From Indolivaga macrotermitis (lineage in GTDB: Bacteria; Bacteroidota; Bacteroidia; Bacteroidales; Dysgonomonadaceae): a stretch of 64,000 nt of DNA. The first letter of the stretch is position 1; every line of letters starts with the position of its first letter. The translations under genes and the position numbers were made by a program. The notes beneath the pieces were generated by a model that was not told the origin of the DNA, ran no database searches, and worked only from the letters and a program-made list of their open reading frames with translations. Shown here in pieces: positions 63,479 to 64,000 of this stretch. The stretch lies in NCBI RefSeq assembly GCF_900128985.1, contig NZ_FQUC01000001.1:558001-622000 (forward strand), read 5' to 3'.

Positions 63479-64000
63479 TTCTATTTTAACTTATGGTATC
63501 AGACAGTAAAGTTAGGTTAATTAATCGTTAATTGGTGCTAAATGCTTGATTTTTATTATTGTCTACGCATTAATTGTTGTAGCAATATATATTGCTTATA
63601 CACTGATAACGTGACAAAAACGTGACACTTGTGTCACCCATGTCACCTATTTATATGCTTTGTTATAAATGTTTTGTTTCTTGAAAAGTGACATTCGTTA
63701 TACATATAGTAATATATTATATATATATGAGTAGTTGTTTTCATTCTTCCTTTTATTGTATAGATAAAGTAAAAACAAATAGTTTACCTGAAGAAGTTTT
63801 GTTTTAAGGTTCGAGAGCAGTTTGTTGTTCTTTAAGGAGTGATTGTTTTTCAACACAGGATATCGTGAAGTTTATTTCACAGAGTTGAAAAAGATATATT
63901 CCGCTATTGTAGGGGCAGGGCTCTGCTCTGGCCGATAATAAGGGCTTTAACACAAAGCAGACGAAGAAGGCACTAAGTGCACTATCTTGTTTTTCAAGAC
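63479..64000. other. 522-bp gene-free region at the right end
   Basis: No gene of credible length is seen. It holds the possible ligase promoter, the GTGACA array copy B (63611-63693), TAGTAATAT (63707-63715), TATAGATAAA (63759-63768) and a leader-like stretch with small hairpins (GTGAA/TTCAC at 63865-63880, GCAG/CTGC near 63920, GCACT/AGTGC near 63971). The last part resembles an untranslated leader for a gene beyond the window. Confidence 0.5.
63611..63693. repeat. GTGACA/TGTCAC array, copy B
   Basis: Five copies: GTGACA at 63611, 63622 and 63688, TGTCAC at 63632 and 63641. The first two are 11 bp apart, as in copy A, and the second and third form an inverted repeat (GTGACAC-TT-GTGTCAC). 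A region of similar motifs follows, as at 35674-35706. Confidence 0.7.

Noticed and set aside
63727-63807. 26-codon frame after the GTGACA array
   Set aside because: Too short, no promoter or conserved match at copy A; likely chance.

Overview
The window is chromosomal DNA of a Bacteroidota bacterium, most likely order Bacteroidales and close to Dysgonomonas (the genus is inference). The phylum call rests on a SusC/SusD outer-membrane pair, many Sec/lipobox lipoproteins, TAnnTTTG -7 promoter boxes in front of many genes, Stealth, Fur and HsdR_N-type proteins of Bacteroidales form, and an RF2 with the SPY tripeptide. Almost all of the DNA is housekeeping. I saw no transposase, integrase, phage gene or CRISPR array.

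Layout. 1-925: 5' part of a TonB-dependent siderophore-type receptor (-). 1176-4692: small lipoprotein, glnS, TPR protein. 5057-9793: SusC/SusD pair with its own promoter and terminator. 9917-14828: fur, purA, a membrane zinc protease and two tandem membrane metallophosphoesterases. 14840-18231: HsdR_N-like protein (-), then amn, holA and an AraC/GyrI regulator (+). 18322-19974: two unrecognised lipoproteins. 20067-20141: tRNA-His. 20252-23105: MarR regulator plus a four-domain sulfur-transfer flavoprotein. 23291-27424: YcxB-like protein, uvrD/pcrA, and prfB with its programmed +1 frameshift. 27520-35461: beta-barrel protein, alkaline phosphatase, lpxB, surE, Stealth transferase, mutS2 (all -). 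35942-41930: pyrH, frr, rsgA, DUF2809 protein, hypothetical, cls, folC (+). 42029-50068: a phosphate-starvation block of an OprP-like porin followed by pstS-pstC-pstA-pstB-phoU-phoB-phoR. 50171-51594: yaaA, then tadA with a small RHH-like partner. 51814-55226: pirin, extradiol dioxygenase and yceI, divergent from a LysR regulator. 55238-63478: M23 peptidase, coaBC, GtrA protein, bifunctional nuclease, rsmE, a small unknown, hemW and an acyl-CoA ligase.

The most interesting signals are non-coding. (i) A clustered GTGACA/TGTCAC array with a central palindrome occurs in the two largest gene-free gaps (35563-35650 and 63611-63693), with similar downstream motifs. (ii) 7-mer direct repeats with an exact 11-bp period lie upstream of both the porin and pstS and look like this lineage's Pho box. 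(iii) Repeated TATTTGCTA sites flank the MarR/sulfur-flavoprotein pair. (iv) Two ATCTAT/ATAGAT inverted repeats cover both divergent promoters of the LysR/YceI pair. Terminators and promoters are tightly packed, and several promoter elements lie inside the preceding terminator hairpin.

Coordinates were read by eye. Starts were moved to an internal ATG where a promoter box, signal peptide or 4-bp overlap argued for it. No homology search was run, so names rest on recognised motifs and family knowledge.
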